Shown: piece after piece, positions 18,242 through 27,265 of the stretch
How the letters are laid out: every line of letters begins with the position of its first letter
Numbering within the stretch: position 1 is the stretch's first letter
Assembly: GCA_963782475.1 (NCBI GenBank)
Contig: CAWAJW010000008.1
Coordinates: 1-64,000 of the forward strand
Source: CAVQBP01 sp963782475
GTDB taxonomy: Bacteria; Bacteroidota; Ignavibacteria; Ignavibacteriales; Ignavibacteriaceae
Direction: 5' to 3'
Length of the DNA stretch: 64,000 nt
Translations under genes and position numbers: made by a program
Notes under the pieces: generated by a model
Told to the model about the DNA's origin: nothing
Database searches by the model: none
What the model saw: only the letters and a program-made list of their open reading frames with translations

Positions 18242-18958
18242 ATGCCTAATGGGAAAACAGCTATTATCACCGGGGCTTCCGGGGGTATCGGTTCGGGTTT
18301 GGTAGAAGCCTTCCTGAAGCAGGGATACAGGATCATCGCAACCGCACGGAACGCTACTCAATTATTAATCCCTTCAGCCCGGCTCATACCCGTTTACGGA
18401 GACATAGGCAAGTATGACACCGCAGTAAATGTAGTTGAAGAAGCAACCAGGAACTCCGGTTCCATTGATGTCTTGGTGACAGCCGCCGGTATTAATCGTG
18501 TAAAACCTTTCACGGAATTCACTCGTGAGGATTTCGATGCACTGATCTCGGTCAATCTTCTTGGTTTCATTTATATCACTCAGCTCGCCGTGCAACAAAT
18601 GCTTAAGCAGAAATCAGGGAGTGTTGTGAGCATAACTGCGTCTCTTGCCGATAGTCCCATCTCCGGTGTAAATGCTTCAGTTTCGATGATTACCAAAGGA
18701 GGCCTTAATTCGGTGATCCAAAGTCTTGCTATCGAATACGCAAAAGAAGGGATACGATTCAATGCTGTTGCTCCGGGTGTAGTTGACACTCCGCTGCAAA
18801 AGAGTTTAACCATGGACTATCTCAAGATACGGCAACCGATGGGGAGTGTTGCGGCCGTCGAAGATATCGTAAATGCGGTCCTCTACCTGGTGAACGCAGA
18901 TCAGGTTACCGGAGAAATACTTCATGTGGACGGAGGTGCGCATGCCGGCAAATGGTAG
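18242..18958 (+). CDS. SDR-family protein, tandem copy 1, catalytic Tyr replaced
   Basis: A 238-residue classical-SDR-fold protein. The start at 18242 follows an AAAGGAG site, and the upstream in-frame ATG at 18188 lacks one. It has TGASGGIGSGL for cofactor binding, VTAAGIN at the NNAG position, the catalytic Ser in SITASLADS and a C-terminal GEILHVDGG. Where Y-x3-K is expected it has SMITK, so the catalytic Tyr is Ser. The next gene has the same change. It may be a binding protein or use a different acid. The central section (about 18600-18780) is almost identical at DNA level to 19618-19800. The substrate is unknown. Confidence 0.85.
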   Translation: MPNGKTAIITGASGGIGSGLVEAFLKQGYRIIATARNATQLLIPSARLIPVYGDIGKYDTAVNVVEEATRNSGSIDVLVTAAGINRVKPFTEFTREDFDALISVNLLGFIYITQLAVQQMLKQKSGSVVSITASLADSPISGVNASVSMITKGGLNSVIQSLAIEYAKEGIRFNAVAPGVVDTPLQKSLTMDYLKIRQPMGSVAAVEDIVNAVLYLVNADQVTGEILHVDGGAHAGKW

Positions 18959-19257
18959 GAATTTGAGAAAGAAATCAGGTGCAAATAACGTTCTAGAATA
19001 AAGAACGGATTCTGCTGCGGAAAATGGTTTTGATCTAATTATAAACCTCTTTGACAGAGAGGTGTTATCACTATTATTGTTATTGTTAAAGAGGGTGGAA
19101 AATATTGAGCGGTACCGCCGGCATGATGAATATTGAAAATTAATTCAAAAAAATGATACGGGAGATTCATTTGAAACTAATTTGTTAACTAAAAACAGTT
19201 TGAAGTGAAACTTAGTATTTATCTATTATCATCATTGGTCCGTTAGAAGGAGATACA

Positions 19258-19974
19258 ATGTCAAATAAGAAAGTAGTTATTATTACCGGAGCAACAGGGG
19301 GTATTGGTATGGGTCTGGTAACAGCCTTTCAGAAGCAAGGTGACATGGTGGTTGCAACTTCACGTTCTGCCAGTCAATCGTATACAGTATCCCCCAATCT
19401 TATTCCCGTTGACGGAGATATAGCTAAACAGGATACAGCCGAAAGAACGGTTGAAGCAGCAGTCAGGAGCTTCGGACATATTGATGTTCTGGTAACAGCC
19501 GCCGGAATATACTACGCCAGACCTTTCACAGAATTTTCCCGTGAGGATTTCGATGCACTGGTCTCAGTCAATCTTCTTGGTTTCATCTATATCACCCAGC
19601 TTGCTGTGCAACAAATGCTGAAGCAGAAATCAGGGAGTATTGTGAGCATAACTTCGTCGCTTGCCGATAGTCCGATTTCCGGTGTAAATGCTTCAGTTTC
19701 GATGATTACCAAAGGAGGCCTTAATTCGGTGATCCAAAGTCTTGCTATCGAATACGCAAAAGAAGGGATCCGGTTCAATGCTGTTGCTCCGGGTGTAGTT
19801 GATACGCACCTGCAAGAAGGACCCTTAAAGGACTTGCTCAAGACTCAACAGCCGATGGGGAGCATCGCATCCGTTGATGACATTGTAAATGCTGTGCTCT
19901 ACCTGGTATGCGCGGGTCAGGTTACCGGAGAAATATTACACGTAGACGGAGGTGCCCATGCCGGTAAATGGTAA
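19258..19974 (+). CDS. SDR-family protein, tandem copy 2, catalytic Tyr replaced
   Basis: A 238-residue paralogue of the preceding gene, with a GAAGGAG site eight bases before the ATG. The cofactor motif is TGATGGIGMGL, then VTAAGIY, the Ser in SITSSLADS, and SMITK instead of Y-x3-K. The two copies agree at most positions, and from GlyLeuAsnSer onward they share long identical DNA runs, so the duplication is recent or homogenised by gene conversion. They differ most in the N-terminal third and in the short substrate loop after VDTPL/VDTHL, which could give different ligands. The 300 bases between the copies contain only short inverted pairs and no gene. Confidence 0.85.
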   Translation: MSNKKVVIITGATGGIGMGLVTAFQKQGDMVVATSRSASQSYTVSPNLIPVDGDIAKQDTAERTVEAAVRSFGHIDVLVTAAGIYYARPFTEFSREDFDALVSVNLLGFIYITQLAVQQMLKQKSGSIVSITSSLADSPISGVNASVSMITKGGLNSVIQSLAIEYAKEGIRFNAVAPGVVDTHLQEGPLKDLLKTQQPMGSIASVDDIVNAVLYLVCAGQVTGEILHVDGGAHAGKW

Positions 19975-20146
19975 GCGGATGGGAAAGAAAAAGTAATGCA
20001 TCGCCTTTTGTAAAAAAGGCAAATAATTTTTATAAAGATAAGATCCGGACTTTGAAGTACCAGTAAGGAAAACGTAAATAAAGAAAATTAAAGTGAAGGC
20101 CAATTTAATCATACTTTTAATCTAGCTCTAAATATATTGCAGGAGT

Positions 20147-20356
20147 ATGGGACACTATGTATGGAAAGCCAAGAGTCATGACCATGAATTCTCAGGTAAA
20201 GTATCATCATTAGGTGAAGGGTTACGAATTTGAAATTTAGCGCATGGAGTATCTAGTCTTAATAATTGGTTTAAAAATGGTGCAAAGGCAGAATATGTAA
20301 TTTGCGACCATAGTTCATTAGCTTATGTCCACGATATCGGATTTGCAATGGGCACT
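20147..20356 (+). other. Possible decayed ORF with one stop
   Basis: From ATG 20147 a frame reads MGHYVWKAKSHDHEFSGKVS, meets a TGA after about 28 codons, and continues NNWFKNGAKAEYVICDHSSL into the next gene's leader. The composition looks protein-like but I cannot place it in a family. It is probably a relic. The rest of the gap 19975-20146 shows nothing. Confidence 0.25.
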
Positions 20357-20375
20357 AAATCGAAAGGAGTCACAT

Positions 20376-20825
20376 ATGAACACAGCAAAAATCGAACAGA
20401 AGATCTATGAGATGCCCCCACACGAAGGTATCTCTATTGCACATTTTCTTACTGTTGCCGACATCGACCGATCAGCTCACTTCTACGAAACGGTTTTTGG
20501 CGGTCGCATTCTGAGCCGAGGCGACAGCACCGGTGCGCCTGCGTACATTCAGATTGCCAATACCTGGCTCATTGTTAACGTCGGGGGCGGGCCGACCCCA
20601 GACAAGCCGACGGTAACGCTCAGCGTCCCCGATCCGAACAATATCAACAGCTTTATGAATATCCGCGTCGCAGATATTCAAGCATGCTATGAATTATGGA
20701 AAAGCCGAGGAGCGGAGTTCATCACGGAGCCGATTCCTAAGTACGGAGAGATACGCTGCTACATCCGTGATCCTGACGGTTATCTTATCGAGGTAGGGCA
20801 GAGCACAGATCTCAAATACGGATGA
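20376..20825 (+). CDS. Glyoxalase/bleomycin-resistance (VOC) family protein
   Basis: A 149-residue protein starting at 20376, eight bases after AAAGGAG. The longer frame from 20325 has no ribosome binding site. It has two beta-alpha-beta-beta-beta modules: SIAHFLTVADIDRSAHFYET at the first and NIRVADIQACYELWKSRGAE at the second. Likely metal ligands are His in AHFLTV and Glu in the C-terminal YLIEVGQ, as in metal-dependent VOC enzymes. The reaction (isomerase, dioxygenase or resistance protein) cannot be told. The gene is distinctly more GC-rich than its surroundings and is followed by an integrase fragment, both signs of transfer. Confidence 0.8.
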   Translation: MNTAKIEQKIYEMPPHEGISIAHFLTVADIDRSAHFYETVFGGRILSRGDSTGAPAYIQIANTWLIVNVGGGPTPDKPTVTLSVPDPNNINSFMNIRVADIQACYELWKSRGAEFITEPIPKYGEIRCYIRDPDGYLIEVGQSTDLKYG

Positions 20826-20827
20826 CG

Positions 20828-21040
20828 CTCACCCCGGATTTTGTAAATCGACCAGTTCCACGTCATATTTAGAATTTCGGCCAATCGCATACCAGTATAA
20901 AAAGCTGTAGTAAAAATAGGTTTGAGAAATTCTCTTTCTGTATTTCCAATAATTTTCTGCAGCTCATTTGTATTGATAATAGCTGGAAAGGGTGTAAAGA
21001 ATTGTTCTTTAAGATTTATAAATATAAATGCCTAAACTCT
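20828..21040 (-). pseudogene. Tyrosine recombinase (phage-type integrase) fragment
   Basis: On the minus strand a frame reads INLKEQFFTPFPAIINTNEL, then FLKPIFTTAFYTGMRLAEIL and NMTWNWSIYKI. The TGMRLAEIL-x3-W piece is the box I region around the first catalytic Arg of tyrosine recombinases. The upstream part hits a stop at about 21040, and the box II with His-x2-Arg and Tyr is absent. It is therefore a truncated relic, and marks a former integration event next to the GC-rich VOC gene. Confidence 0.6.
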
Positions 21041-21210
21041 TTTAATAAGTGAAAAGTCAATAGACAATAGCTATTCTGATTATTTCCGAACCCAGTAAGA
21101 GATAAAATTAAAATGATTTTCAGAAACATTTGATTTTAGACGACAACATAATATTTTAAATATGATATTTACACGAGAATTATAAGCAGTAATCTTTATA
21201 GGAGAATAAA

Positions 21211-21387
21211 ATGGAAGTTAAAATAGAAAATGGAAAACTTATTATTAGCATAGAATTACAAGAACCGACACCAAGTGCATCGGGAAAAACATTGGTAGTA
21301 GCAACTACACATGGGAATGTGGTTACAGAATGCGTAATCGACGGCAAACCAGTTGTAATTGGTCTGAATGCATATATAAAAAAATAA
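21211..21387 (+). CDS. Small conserved hypothetical protein
   Basis: A 58-residue protein starting seven bases after an AGGAG. It reads MEVKIENGKLIISIELQE at the N-terminus, TPSASGKTLVVATTHGN in the middle and ends DGKPVVIGLNAYIKK. I have seen similar short beta-rich proteins annotated as hypothetical in many bacteria. The pattern is consistent with a small beta-sheet protein. No function is known. It precedes the lipoprotein gene by about 120 bases, with a GTGCA/TGCAC hairpin between. Confidence 0.7.
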   Translation: MEVKIENGKLIISIELQEPTPSASGKTLVVATTHGNVVTECVIDGKPVVIGLNAYIKK

Positions 21388-21505
21388 CCTTCACTTCGAA
21401 TTGTAATAAGGCTGGTGCAAAAAACTGCACACCGGGAGCTGCGGGGAGGATGTTTGTTAACAGATATTCTACCACGATTACGTTTTATATAAAATAGGGA
21501 ATCGA

Positions 21506-22084
21506 ATGAAAAAATATTTATTTCTTTTAACTTCCATGTTTCTAATTCAATGTGCAACAGGCAAAATATCGGAACTTTATCAAATTTATAATAAACAAGA
21601 TTATTTATATTGGTCAAACAATAGAGAATTATCATGGGATGATTTCCAGGGAGAGCCATTAAGTTCATCAAATAGTTTTGGAAGTGAAATTCATATTTAT
21701 AATCCTTCAACTATTGAAAAAGCAAATATGTTTAGTTCAGCCAAGCTTACATCAATTTGTGTAGTCGATAAAAAACATTCATGGGTAAATAAAAAATTTG
21801 CTTCTAAAGATTTATTATTATATAACCAAATTATTTTTAATATTTATGAATTATATACAAGAAAACTAAGAGAAACATTTGATAGCACAGATTTCGGGCT
21901 GAATGATTTCGCGGAAAAATTTCATAAAATGACAGAAGAAATAAACAACGAATTGGCCGGCAGAGTTGAAAAATTTCGTAAGGAAAGTAATTTAGGTCAG
22001 GATAAAGAAGTTATGATAGAATGGAATAATCAAATAAATAAAGAATTATCAGAACTAAAAAAATATGTACAAGAATATCAATAA
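21506..22084 (+). CDS. Putative lipoprotein related to DUF922 peptidase-like proteins
   Basis: A 192-residue protein with an N-terminal signal ending in a lipobox-like FLIQCATG (Cys16). Residues about 40-60 contain LSWDDFQGEPLSSSNSFGSE, the entry motif of the DUF922 family. Further on, SWVNKKFASKDLLLYNQIIF aligns with the region where DUF922 proteins carry a His-Glu-x2-His metallopeptidase-like motif. Here those residues appear as Tyr, Asn and Ile. The C-terminal half is a long charged helix. It is probably a non-catalytic outer-membrane or periplasmic protein. The family call is by motif and moderately sure. Confidence 0.6.
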   Translation: MKKYLFLLTSMFLIQCATGKISELYQIYNKQDYLYWSNNRELSWDDFQGEPLSSSNSFGSEIHIYNPSTIEKANMFSSAKLTSICVVDKKHSWVNKKFASKDLLLYNQIIFNIYELYTRKLRETFDSTDFGLNDFAEKFHKMTEEINNELAGRVEKFRKESNLGQDKEVMIEWNNQINKELSELKKYVQEYQ

Positions 22085-22362
22085 TTAAAAAAATGAATAA
22101 CTAAATAAGATTTGAAGCAAAGCTTGCCGAGCTTTCAAACCACTGTTGGACCTATCTACCTATGCTAAAGATTCGTGAGATAAACCGCAAAGCGATTTTG
22201 ATATACTACCTGTAATTGCACTGAAATTGATTTTGAATTCTAATTCTTCCTCGACATATTCCACTTAATTTTTTTTCAGCAGTAAACAAATTATTTTAAA
22301 AGTTATGATTATCTTTCTCACTTAATAAATATACATTAGAAAATATCAAAAAAAGTATAATA

Positions 22363-22947
22363 ATGAATTTCAAAATTAATGATGCTGTTTTTAATAAATT
22401 TCCAAACATTGAAACTGAAAATTTAATTCTAGAAAGTTTTACAATTAATGATGCAGAAGAATTATTCAAAATTCGATCCGATAATAGAGTGACAAAATAT
22501 TTAGATAGAGATAATCATAAAACAGTTGAGGAATCTAAAACAATGATACAAAGTATACTCCAATCATATATGGATAAAGCTGGTATTAATTGGATTATCC
22601 GTAAAAAAGCATCACATGAAGTAGCAGGTTATATTGGTTATTGGAATCTAATAAGAGAAAATGTTCGGGCCGAAATTGGTTATGTATTAAAACCCGAATT
22701 TTGGGGAAAAGGTTATATGTCGGAAGCATTATTAAAAGTGCTTGAATATGGCTTTAACGAATTAAAGTTGCATAGTATCCTGGGCAATGTAAATCCTCAA
22801 AATAAACGCTCAATCAAAATATTAGAAAAATTTGGATTTATAAAAGAAGCTCATTTTAGAGAAGACTTTCTATATAACGGTAAATACTTAGACAGTGAAA
22901 TATATTGTTTATTAGAAACAGATTTTTCACAAAAAGCAGGGAACTAA
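22363..22947 (+). CDS. GNAT acetyltransferase, RimJ/RimL type
   Basis: A 194-residue Acetyltransf_3-type GNAT protein, expected to move an acetyl group from acetyl-CoA to an amine, often a protein N-terminus or an antibiotic. It has TENLILESFTINDAEELFKI at the start, YIGYWNLIRENVRAEIGYVL for beta-4, and the acetyl-CoA binding Q/RxxGxG/A region as FWGKGYMSEALLKVLEYGF. NVNPQNKRSIKILEKFGFIK follows as usual. No clear ribosome binding site is seen. The substrate is unknown. It is a single gene followed by a terminator about 215 bases downstream. Confidence 0.9.
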   Translation: MNFKINDAVFNKFPNIETENLILESFTINDAEELFKIRSDNRVTKYLDRDNHKTVEESKTMIQSILQSYMDKAGINWIIRKKASHEVAGYIGYWNLIRENVRAEIGYVLKPEFWGKGYMSEALLKVLEYGFNELKLHSILGNVNPQNKRSIKILEKFGFIKEAHFREDFLYNGKYLDSEIYCLLETDFSQKAGN

Positions 22948-22970
22948 CAATGGATTTTAATTCTCCGTCC

Positions 22971-23064
22971 CCATGAAACCATTAGCTTAACTTTGGACAT
23001 ATCCTCAAATTTAATCTTTTTGATTTTCATCCCGGGTTTTTCTTCATGGTTTTTTTATTATAAA
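22971..23064 (-). pseudogene. Second decayed copy of the unknown 1540-1819 ORF
   Basis: The minus strand reads HEEKPGMKIKKIKFEDMSKV and then LMVSW, which lines up with the KPGIKARKFKLEE and SLASW parts of the relic at 1540-1819. No start and no C-terminal part remain. Such scattered short relics suggest a gene family that is repeatedly lost. No other gene is seen in 22948-23498. Confidence 0.35.
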
Positions 23065-23162
23065 TATCTAAGCAGTATAATAAATATAAGCTTAGTTTTC
23101 AAAGACAGTCTATCACAGTTCTGTTTTTTGTATATTCTAAGATGAGCTCATAATTCAAATTA

Positions 23163-23187
23163 AAAAAGCCGGTTGAACCGGCTTTTT
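23163..23187. terminator. Bidirectional intrinsic terminator
   Basis: AAAAAGCCGG and CCGGCTTTTT form a perfect 10-bp stem around a TTGAA loop, with T-runs on both strands. This is the clearest intrinsic terminator in the window. Confidence 0.85.
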
Positions 23188-23498
23188 AATATTTTATTCA
23201 ATCAGTGAGATATGGATTTCATAAGCCAGTGGTAGAGAAGTTCCGCCAAAGTAGATACGAATCTGGCTGATTAAGTAAAGTTGAACTAATATGCTTGTAT
23301 ATTAAGCGGGTTTATAATAAAAAAAAGTCTTGCCGATATAAGAAAGCAGAGCTAAATACTTTAGATATAAGAAATTTTTTTCTGATATTAGAAAACAAAA
23401 AATAGATGTCTTTGATGCCTAATGAATATATCAGGTGCAATATAAAAGTTTACAATTATGAAGTTAAAGCAGACTAATAATAAAATAAAAGGAATGAG

Positions 23499-24989
23499 AT
23501 GAAAAATTTTATAATTTTAATTTTAAGTCTTGCTCTAAACCCACTAAATATATACGGGCAAAATGAATCTGAAATAAATTGTTTCACAATATTAATCGGT
23601 AAGAAGGCATCTGCAGATGGTTCGGTTTTTATTGCACACAACGAGGATGATCTCAACGATCATAATTTTGTTGACCTGCATAAAGTTCCTCGGATAAAAC
23701 ATAAAGCCAATGAAAAACAACTCTTCTTAAACAACACTGATTCAATTAGTGAAGTAGAAGAAACATATGGTTATTTCTGGATAACCGGATCTAAATATAT
23801 CGAAGAACAATATTTAAATGAATGGGGTGTTGCAATTACATCAAACAGTAGTCAATCCAAAGAGCAAAACGGAAACGGTAGAATTGATCATAATCTTAGA
23901 AGAATAATAATAGAAAGAGCAAAAACGGCAAGAGAAGCTGTAAAAATCGCTGGGATGTTAGTGGAAAAATATGGTTACGCTAGTTCCGGCAGGGTTTATT
24001 CAATAGCAGATCCAAATGAAGCATGGGTGTTCGAAGTAGTGAATGGTAAACATTGGATTGCCGAGCGAGTACCTGATGACGAGATTGTAATTATACCGAA
24101 CTATTATGTAATTGATGCTTTTAATACAACTGATACATTAAATTTTCTTTCTTCTCCGGATATTATTGAGTATGCCGTAATTAACGGCTGGTATAATCCT
24201 CAAAGTGATAGTACATTTAACTTCCGAAAAGTCTATGGGCATAAAAATAGATTAGACGCAATCTGGAATACAGCACGTAAATGGGTGATCTTAAATCAGC
24301 TTTCAGACAAGCAATATAAATTTAACGACGATTTCCCTTTTTCTATCAAGCCAAAACAAAAAATAAATCTTCAGATACTAATGGATGCCCTGCAGAATCA
24401 CTATGAAAATACCGAATTTGAAAATAATACCTTATTCAATAATGGCTCCCCCCATTATCGAAGCAGTCTTACTGTTAAGGATACTTTGACTATCTGCAAT
24501 TTGTATAATGATTATAGCTGTATTACTCAATTGCGAAATTGGTTACCTGGAGATATTGGTAATATAAATTGGATTGCATCCCGATATCCGTGCATTCAAC
24601 CGTTTATACCCTGGTATTACGGAATTAAAAAAATATCTTCGAACTATGAAAAAGCAACTTTCAAAGATGCCCTGGCAAATTATAATAATAAAAACAGAAA
24701 CTATATAGAAATATATCCTGATCATGCTTGCTGGGTATTTGATGAATTTGCAAATAAGATAGATAGTTGTTACGGAAAGGAAATAAAATCAATAAACAAA
24801 TGGAAGAGCAATTTTCAAAGAGATCTTTTTACAAAGATCAGTGAAAAAGAAAATACAATAATTAATACTTATAAATCGGATCCTGAAAAGGCTCAGCAAG
24901 AGTTAACTGATTTAACCAATGGTTTTGCTGATAAATTATTAGCTGAAACAAAAGAGAAACTTAATGAGCTGAAAAAGAACAATCGATAA
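23499..24989 (+). CDS. Secreted C69-family dipeptidase
   Basis: A 496-residue protein with a signal peptide (about residues 1-20, ending IYGQ) and AAAGGAATG before the ATG. Mature C69 peptidases are Ntn-hydrolases with a catalytic Cys at the processed N-terminus. Here the matching Cys is in INCFTILIGKKASADGSVFI, about ten residues after the signal. AHNEDDLNDHNF, NEWGVAITSNSS and YAIADPNEAWVFE-like segments are typical of the family. It probably cleaves dipeptides in the periplasm or outside the cell. It is preceded by the terminator at 23163 and is transcribed alone. Confidence 0.85.
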   Translation: MKNFIILILSLALNPLNIYGQNESEINCFTILIGKKASADGSVFIAHNEDDLNDHNFVDLHKVPRIKHKANEKQLFLNNTDSISEVEETYGYFWITGSKYIEEQYLNEWGVAITSNSSQSKEQNGNGRIDHNLRRIIIERAKTAREAVKIAGMLVEKYGYASSGRVYSIADPNEAWVFEVVNGKHWIAERVPDDEIVIIPNYYVIDAFNTTDTLNFLSSPDIIEYAVINGWYNPQSDSTFNFRKVYGHKNRLDAIWNTARKWVILNQLSDKQYKFNDDFPFSIKPKQKINLQILMDALQNHYENTEFENNTLFNNGSPHYRSSLTVKDTLTICNLYNDYSCITQLRNWLPGDIGNINWIASRYPCIQPFIPWYYGIKKISSNYEKATFKDALANYNNKNRNYIEIYPDHACWVFDEFANKIDSCYGKEIKSINKWKSNFQRDLFTKISEKENTIINTYKSDPEKAQQELTDLTNGFADKLLAETKEKLNELKKNNR

Positions 24990-25264
24990 AAATGATTTTA
25001 TTAATTGCAGCTATCATGTACTTCAATCCGACCAATTTTTTTGCATCAGGCATTAATTTTACAATCTTATCTATTGTCATCGGCGAACATGTTTCATAAG
25101 ATTCCCCTTATGGGGCAGGTGAACGGATGTTCTTGTTTATGTTCACTAGATATATTATTGAATTATAATTATGTTGCGCAGCGAATTGACAAAATTCTCC
25201 CGGATGAGCATCACAAGATTATATTTACCTTTATGAGTTGACGCTATATCTACAGATTAATAAG
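24990..25264. other. Intergenic, no confident gene
   Basis: An open frame from 25005 has no ribosome binding site and an atypical composition. The 27-base segment at 25117-25143 matches 2597-2623 at 25 positions. Confidence 0.35.
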
Positions 25265-25564
25265 ATGAAAAAATTAGTTGTGAAAGGGCTGACAGCACTA
25301 TTGTGTGCAACTCTCACTTGTCGGCTGCATATGATAAGAGGTGAAATAGAGAGTATTTGCCCGTTTCTCTTTTGCTCAGTTTGATTATTTATTTATTCGG
25401 TTGATCTTCTTGGATACTCATTCATGAGCTTGTCTATCCTTTTTGCTGCTTTCGTGTTCACAGGAACAGGGTTGAAGAGAACCGCTCGACGTTTCTTAAT
25501 AGCGAATGGCTTTTACGATTCGATTATCTCACCAAAATATTTGTATATAAAAACAATCATTTAA
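25265..25564 (+). pseudogene. Membrane-protein remnant with an in-frame stop
   Basis: From ATG 25265 one frame runs to a TAA at 25562-25564, with a single TGA at 25382-25384. The second half reads VDLLGYSFMSLSILFAAFVF and then TGTGLKRTARRFLIANGF, the kind of C-terminal membrane segment and arginine-rich turn found in small multi-pass proteins of the DUF4386-like sort. The N-terminal membrane segments are missing. It is probably the tail of a decayed gene. Confidence 0.45.
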
Positions 25565-25661
25565 CATTTTATTCTTCCTCCTATCAATAATAAAATTGAT
25601 TGTTCTCCTATTTAAGCTAATTTTGATCAGCAAAAACCTTACTAAATAAAAGGGAAAACAG

Positions 25662-27080
25662 ATGAATAATAACAAATCATTAATAAAAACAATATTGCTA
25701 CTTTTTTTTATAGCCCAAAATATCTTAGCACAAGATATTGTTAAATCATGGGAAGGCATACTTGATGTTGGGAATAGTATGAAATTAAGAGTAATTGTCC
25801 ACATATTAAAAGGAGAAGATGGAAAATTATCCGCATTATTAGACAGCCCTGATCAAGGTGCAAAAGGGATTAAAGCTGAAAATGTAGTTTTTGAAAATGG
25901 AAAATTAAATTTCCAGATCCCTCAAATCGGAGGAAGTTACGACGGGATTGCAGATGAATATTTAAGCAGAATAGACGGAACATGGAAACAAGCAGGTGCT
26001 AGTTTTCCTTTAACATTAAAAGTGGCGGAAAAAGTAGAAGAAATTAAGAGACCGCAGGAACCTCAAAGACCATTTCCTTATAACGAAGAAGAGGTAACTT
26101 TTATCAACAAAGAAGCCGGAATAACACTTGCAGGTACATTTACTTACCCAAAGGAAGGAACAGGTTTCCCGGCAGTTATTCTTGTGTCGGGCTCCGGACC
26201 ACAAAACAGGGATGAAGAAGTTTTCGGTCATAGACCTTTTCTTATTTGGTCTGATTATTTAACGAGAAAGGGAATTGCCGTTTTAAGATATGATGATAGA
26301 GGCATTGGAAAATCAACCGGAGCTTTTAGCGGTGCAACGACTGCTGATTTTGTTACTGATGCTATTTCCGCAGTTAAGTATTTAAAAACCAGGAAGGAAA
26401 TTGAACCGGGGAAAATTGGGATTGCCGGCCATAGTGAAGGTGGGATTATAGCTCCTATAGCTGCAAACAAATGCAAGGATGTATCATTTATAATATTGGG
26501 TGCCGGTACTGCTGTACCGGGAGATGAAATCCTTTTGCTTCAGATTAAAACAATTTCAAAGTTAGCCGGAGAATCAGAAGAAAATATAAAAAGAGATTAC
26601 GACCTCAATAAGATGACTTTTGAAATATTGAAAAGCTGTAATGATAGTATGGAAGCCGCTCAAAAAATTAATATTTTATATCAGGAATATTATAGCAGCT
26701 TACCTGATAGTGAAAAAAGCAAACCTGGTAATACAATTACTGCCATTGAACAAAAGAAAAAAAGCTTTTCAAGTAATTGGATGAAATATTTTATAAAGTA
26801 TGATCCAAGAACAGAACTTGAAAAGCTGCAGGTGCCGGTTCTGGCTCTATTTGCCGAAAAAGATATTCAAGTTCCACCTTCACAAAATAAGGATGAAATG
26901 GAAAAGGCTTTACAAAAAAGTGAGAATATAAATTACAAAGTTGTTGTTTTACCCGGGTTAAATCATGTATTTCAAGAGTGTGAAACAGGTGCAATAGATG
27001 AATATGCAAAAATTGAACAAACAACATCACCAAAAATGCTTGAGCTAATGACCGATTGGATAAAATCAACAATAAGGTGA
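25662..27080 (+). CDS. Exported alpha/beta-hydrolase
   Basis: A 472-residue protein with a signal peptide (to about residue 24, ILAQ). Residues about 25-125 form an extra N-terminal beta domain (KSWEGILDVGNSMKLRV). The alpha/beta-hydrolase fold follows: LVSGSGPQNRDEE for the oxyanion area, YDDRGIGKSTG, the nucleophile elbow GHSEGG (Ser about residue 258), the acid in LFAEKDIQVPPSQN and the His in LPGLNHVFQ. This layout is common in secreted esterases or peptidases of Bacteroidota-like bacteria. The substrate is unknown. It starts after an AAAAGGGAAAA site and is convergent with the epimerase-like gene. Confidence 0.85.
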   Translation: MNNNKSLIKTILLLFFIAQNILAQDIVKSWEGILDVGNSMKLRVIVHILKGEDGKLSALLDSPDQGAKGIKAENVVFENGKLNFQIPQIGGSYDGIADEYLSRIDGTWKQAGASFPLTLKVAEKVEEIKRPQEPQRPFPYNEEEVTFINKEAGITLAGTFTYPKEGTGFPAVILVSGSGPQNRDEEVFGHRPFLIWSDYLTRKGIAVLRYDDRGIGKSTGAFSGATTADFVTDAISAVKYLKTRKEIEPGKIGIAGHSEGGIIAPIAANKCKDVSFIILGAGTAVPGDEILLLQIKTISKLAGESEENIKRDYDLNKMTFEILKSCNDSMEAAQKINILYQEYYSSLPDSEKSKPGNTITAIEQKKKSFSSNWMKYFIKYDPRTELEKLQVPVLALFAEKDIQVPPSQNKDEMEKALQKSENINYKVVVLPGLNHVFQECETGAIDEYAKIEQTTSPKMLELMTDWIKSTIR

Positions 27081-27265
27081 TTATAAATGCAAAAAACATT
27101 TATAAGAGACGGGTCTTTCAGAAATCTGAAATAAGGTGTATTAGATAGTTCGGATTTCTTATCTCAATTGACATCCGCGGAACAAATCTGAATGAAGCCG
27201 TCGAATGGGCAGCGTTGGAAAGCTGGGAAAAGAATAAACGAAAAAATCTTTATTTTATAAAACTA

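Noticed and set aside
25005..25241. 78-codon open frame after the C69 peptidase
   Set aside because: No ribosome binding site, atypical composition and no recognisable motif.
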